The notes beneath the pieces were generated by a model that had not been told where the DNA came from, did no database searches, and saw nothing but the letters and a program-made list of their open reading frames with translations. From contig CAIOHM010000237.1 of the NCBI GenBank assembly GCA_903858055.1, positions 1-15,957 on the forward strand: a stretch of DNA of 15,957 bases, read 5' to 3'. Positions 13,795 through 15,957 of the stretch are shown piece after piece. Numbering within the stretch: the stretch's first letter is position 1; each line of letters starts with the position of its first letter. The stretch is from an uncultured delta proteobacterium. Lineage in GTDB: Bacteria > Myxococcota_A > Polyangia > Polyangiales > Polyangiaceae. A program made the translations under genes and the position numbers.

Positions 13795-15957
13795 ATGGGA
13801 CGAGAGGGAAGAGGAAGGCGCGCTTCGGCGTGGTGGGAACGTCAACGGCCTGTTGCCTGTCTGTGGCTCGCGCTCCTCATGGTCGGGCTCGGCGGGAGCG
13901 GCTGTGCGTCGCGCGGCGCGGACGCGACGACGGTGTTCGTCCCGACCATGCTCTGCGCGGGGTCCATCGAGGCGTGCGGTGATCGCGCCGCGTTCAAGCC
14001 CTTCAGCCGCCTCCGCGAAGCGGTCCATGGCGCGATCGATCGCGCCTCCGGCGTCGAAGTCGCCACGCTCGCGATGGCGCCGCCGCCTCACGAGTGGGTC
14101 GACGTCGAGGGCGCGAACCTCGAGGTCCGCGTCGCCGCGCGCCACGCCGACGGGCGCGTGGAGCACATCACGGACTCGAGGGGGGTCGCGCGCATGGCCC
14201 CGCTCCCGAAGGCGCTCGGGGCCGACGATTTGCTGCTCGTCGAGCTCACGCGGCGTCCGCCCGCCTCGTGGATCGGCGTCACGCCCGTGCGCTTTGGCGA
14301 CCAGGCCGTCCTCGCACGCACGCGAATGGTCTCGAGCGCGACGATGATTGCGATCATCGGCTGGCTGCTCTTCGCCGCGACCATGCTCCTCGCGGACGCG
14401 GTGGTGGGGACCGATCGCCGCGCCGCGCTGAGCCTCATGGGTCTCGCGCTCGCGATCGCCCTGCGCGACGCCATCTTCTTGCGCACGACCATCGAGGGCT
14501 GGTCGCTCCTGCCGCTCTCCACGTCGATTCGCTTCGAGTTTGCGACCGTGGGCGCGGTGACGTTCTTCTCGACGTCGTTCTGTCGTGAGGTGACGCGGCG
14601 CTCGGGCGACGACGGCGCAATGGATCGCTTCGTGCGCGCGGAGCTCATCTTCGCCGCCGTGACGGCGCTGCTCGCGCTCGTGTTCCCGACGACGCTCGCG
14701 CTGCGCCTCGCGCAAGTGGCGGGTGTCGGCGCGATGGTCGCCGTCGTCGCGATGATGGCGAGGCGCTTCGCGTCCATCGACCGCCGCGAGTTCGTCGCGC
14801 TTGCCGCGGGTTTCTCCTCGGTGATCGTCGGCGCCGCGATCGACATCGCCTGCAACGTGCGCAACGTGTCCTTGCTCTTCGGCACCGGGCTCGTGGTCTT
14901 CGGCACGGCGCTCATGGTCTTCGCGCAGACCGTCGTGCTCGCCCTTCGTGCCGCGGCGACGCACGCCCGCGCCGAGCGCCTCGCCGCCGACGTGACCGAG
15001 GCCGCCGAGGAGGTCATCCGCGAGCACGAGCGAACCGCCGAGGGCCTGCGCCGCATCGACCGGCTCAAGGACGAGTTCATGGCGAACACCTCCCACGAGC
15101 TTCGCACGCCCCTCAACGGGATCCTCGGGCTCGTCGAGGCCACGCTCGAGGGCTCCCAAGGGCCCGTGTCGCCTGGCGTTGCACGCAACCTCGAGCTCGT
15201 GCACGGCTCGGCCAGCCGCCTCGCCAACCTCGTGAACGACATCCTCGACTTCGCGAAGCTCAAGGAGCACGGCGTCGCCTTGCGGATCGCGACGATCGAT
15301 CTGCGCACCGTGACCGACCTCGTCGCACGCACGCTCGAGCCACTTGCCGGCGACAAGGGGCTTACGATCGTGAACGCCGTACCCGAAGGCATGCGGGCCG
15401 AGGCCGACGAAGGGCGCGTCCAACAAATTCTTACGAACCTCGTCGGCAACGCGATCAAGTTCACCAGCAAAGGCTCGGTCCGCATCGAGTGCATTCCGCA
15501 GGGAGCGCGCGTGCGCGTCACCGTGCACGACACCGGAATCGGCATTCCGAGCGAGGCGTTCGCGCGCATCTTCGACTCCTTCGAGCAGGTCGACGGCTCG
15601 ACCGAGCGCACGCACGGGGGCACGGGCCTCGGCCTCGCGATCACCAAGCGCCTCGTCGAACTCCACGGTGGAAAGGTCGAGGTGAGCTCCGAGGTTGGGG
15701 TCGGCAGTCGCTTCAGCTTCGATCTTGCGCAAGGCCTCGCGGAGACCGTTTCCCGCATGGCGGTCGCGCCGTCGGTTGTCAGCGCGCACACGCCGATGCA
15801 CGAAGCTCCCATGAGCTCCCCGCCGCCGTCTTCGGCGCTCGTCTCCTCGGCGCTGCGCACGCCGTCGCTCCCGCCCTCCATGCGCGTCGATGCGGCGGGC
15901 CTTCGCGTGCTCGTGGTCGACGACGAGGCCGTGAACCGCGAGGTGCTCGCGCAGCAC
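13795..15957 (+). CDS. Hybrid sensor histidine kinase, 7TMR-DISM-like (runs off the right edge)
   Basis: An unbroken frame of 721 codons reaches the window end. An Arg-rich n-region and hydrophobic core end in a possible lipobox (Gly-Ser-Gly-Cys, Cys37). A periplasmic domain of about 140 residues (38-180) follows, then seven hydrophobic segments between about 182 and 385, the 7TMR-DISM layout. A charged linker leads to HisKA with the H-box SHELRTPLNG (phospho-acceptor His434). The HATPase domain has Asn552 in LVGNAIKFT, DTGIGIP from 579, FDSFEQVD and GGTGLGLAI from 608. After a Ser/Pro/Ala linker a receiver domain begins (LRVLVVDDEAVNREVL, acidic pair 709-710), cut before its phospho-acceptor Asp. 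It should sense an envelope signal and relay phosphate internally. ATG at 13795 is the first in-frame ATG but has no ribosome binding site; a TTG at 13756 is an alternative. Confidence 0.93.
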   Translation, partial: MGREGRGRRASAWWERQRPVACLWLALLMVGLGGSGCASRGADATTVFVPTMLCAGSIEACGDRAAFKPFSRLREAVHGAIDRASGVEVATLAMAPPPHEWVDVEGANLEVRVAARHADGRVEHITDSRGVARMAPLPKALGADDLLLVELTRRPPASWIGVTPVRFGDQAVLARTRMVSSATMIAIIGWLLFAATMLLADAVVGTDRRAALSLMGLALAIALRDAIFLRTTIEGWSLLPLSTSIRFEFATVGAVTFFSTSFCREVTRRSGDDGAMDRFVRAELIFAAVTALLALVFPTTLALRLAQVAGVGAMVAVVAMMARRFASIDRREFVALAAGFSSVIVGAAIDIACNVRNVSLLFGTGLVVFGTALMVFAQTVVLALRAAATHARAERLAADVTEAAEEVIREHERTAEGLRRIDRLKDEFMANTSHELRTPLNGILGLVEATLEGSQGPVSPGVARNLELVHGSASRLANLVNDILDFAKLKEHGVALRIATIDLRTVTDLVARTLEPLAGDKGLTIVNAVPEGMRAEADEGRVQQILTNLVGNAIKFTSKGSVRIECIPQGARVRVTVHDTGIGIPSEAFARIFDSFEQVDGSTERTHGGTGLGLAITKRLVELHGGKVEVSSEVGVGSRFSFDLAQGLAETVSRMAVAPSVVSAHTPMHEAPMSSPPPSSALVSSALRTPSLPPSMRVDAAGLRVLVVDDEAVNREVLAQH

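Noticed and set aside
13775..14347. Independent gene starting at the ATG with AGGAG upstream
   Set aside because: Its product turns into Arg/Ser/Ala-rich low-complexity sequence and lies wholly within the kinase gene. Only the start signal itself is kept as an oddity.
13747..15957. 736-codon minus-strand frame opposite the histidine kinase
   Set aside because: A shadow rich in Arg, His, Glu and Ala. The plus-strand frame carries all kinase motifs in order.
1..15957. tRNA, rRNA, transposase, integrase, toxin-antitoxin or phage-defence genes
   Set aside because: None was recognised on either strand, and base composition appears uniform across the window.

Overview
The window is high-GC bacterial DNA. 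It most resembles a large-genome Myxococcota chromosome (class Polyangia, Labilithrix/Sorangium-like). The evidence is indirect: strong G/C preference at third codon positions, many secreted lipoproteins with Asp/Gly/Ala-rich linkers after the lipidated Cys, Cys-rich repeats of the form C-x-P-x-T-C...DGCGG...CG-x-C...CGGGG...CG, and a copper monooxygenase-like lipoprotein with a Cys-rich tail. No tRNA, rRNA, CRISPR array, insertion sequence or phage gene was seen. The region reads as ordinary chromosome rich in envelope and accessory genes.

Layout, left to right. The 5' end of a lipoprotein gene runs off the left edge on the minus strand. Next, also on the minus strand, is a complete fadH-type 2,4-dienoyl-CoA reductase. 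A 311-bp intergenic region separates fadH from a divergent plus-strand gene for a 1102-residue Cys-rich repeat lipoprotein. That gene ends at a very good intrinsic terminator and is followed by a second plus-strand lipoprotein of unknown function with a CxxCH motif. A minus-strand OmpA-family lipoprotein and a plus-strand secreted catalase-fold protein diverge from a shared 259-bp regulatory region. A zinc-free MDR oxidoreductase follows the catalase-like gene. On the minus strand lie a copper type II monooxygenase-like lipoprotein and, upstream of it, a tightly packed trio read right to left: a PrmC/HemK-type methyltransferase, an acyl carrier protein and a tandem-GNAT protein. Divergent from the methyltransferase, a large plus-strand hybrid histidine kinase (7TMR-DISM-like: periplasmic domain, seven membrane segments, HisKA, HATPase, start of a receiver domain) runs off the right edge.

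Functional links. Most genes are single transcription units with their own ribosome binding sites. The clear exception is the methyltransferase-ACP-GNAT trio, with an ATGA start/stop overlap and a 1-nt gap, which suggests a small acyl-transfer or lipid/sugar-modification module. The fadH product serves degradation of unsaturated fatty acids. The least explained items are the Cys-repeat 'sandwich' lipoprotein, the catalase-fold protein without a visible proximal heme-ligand motif, the CACVCCH lipoprotein and the ACP-centred trio.
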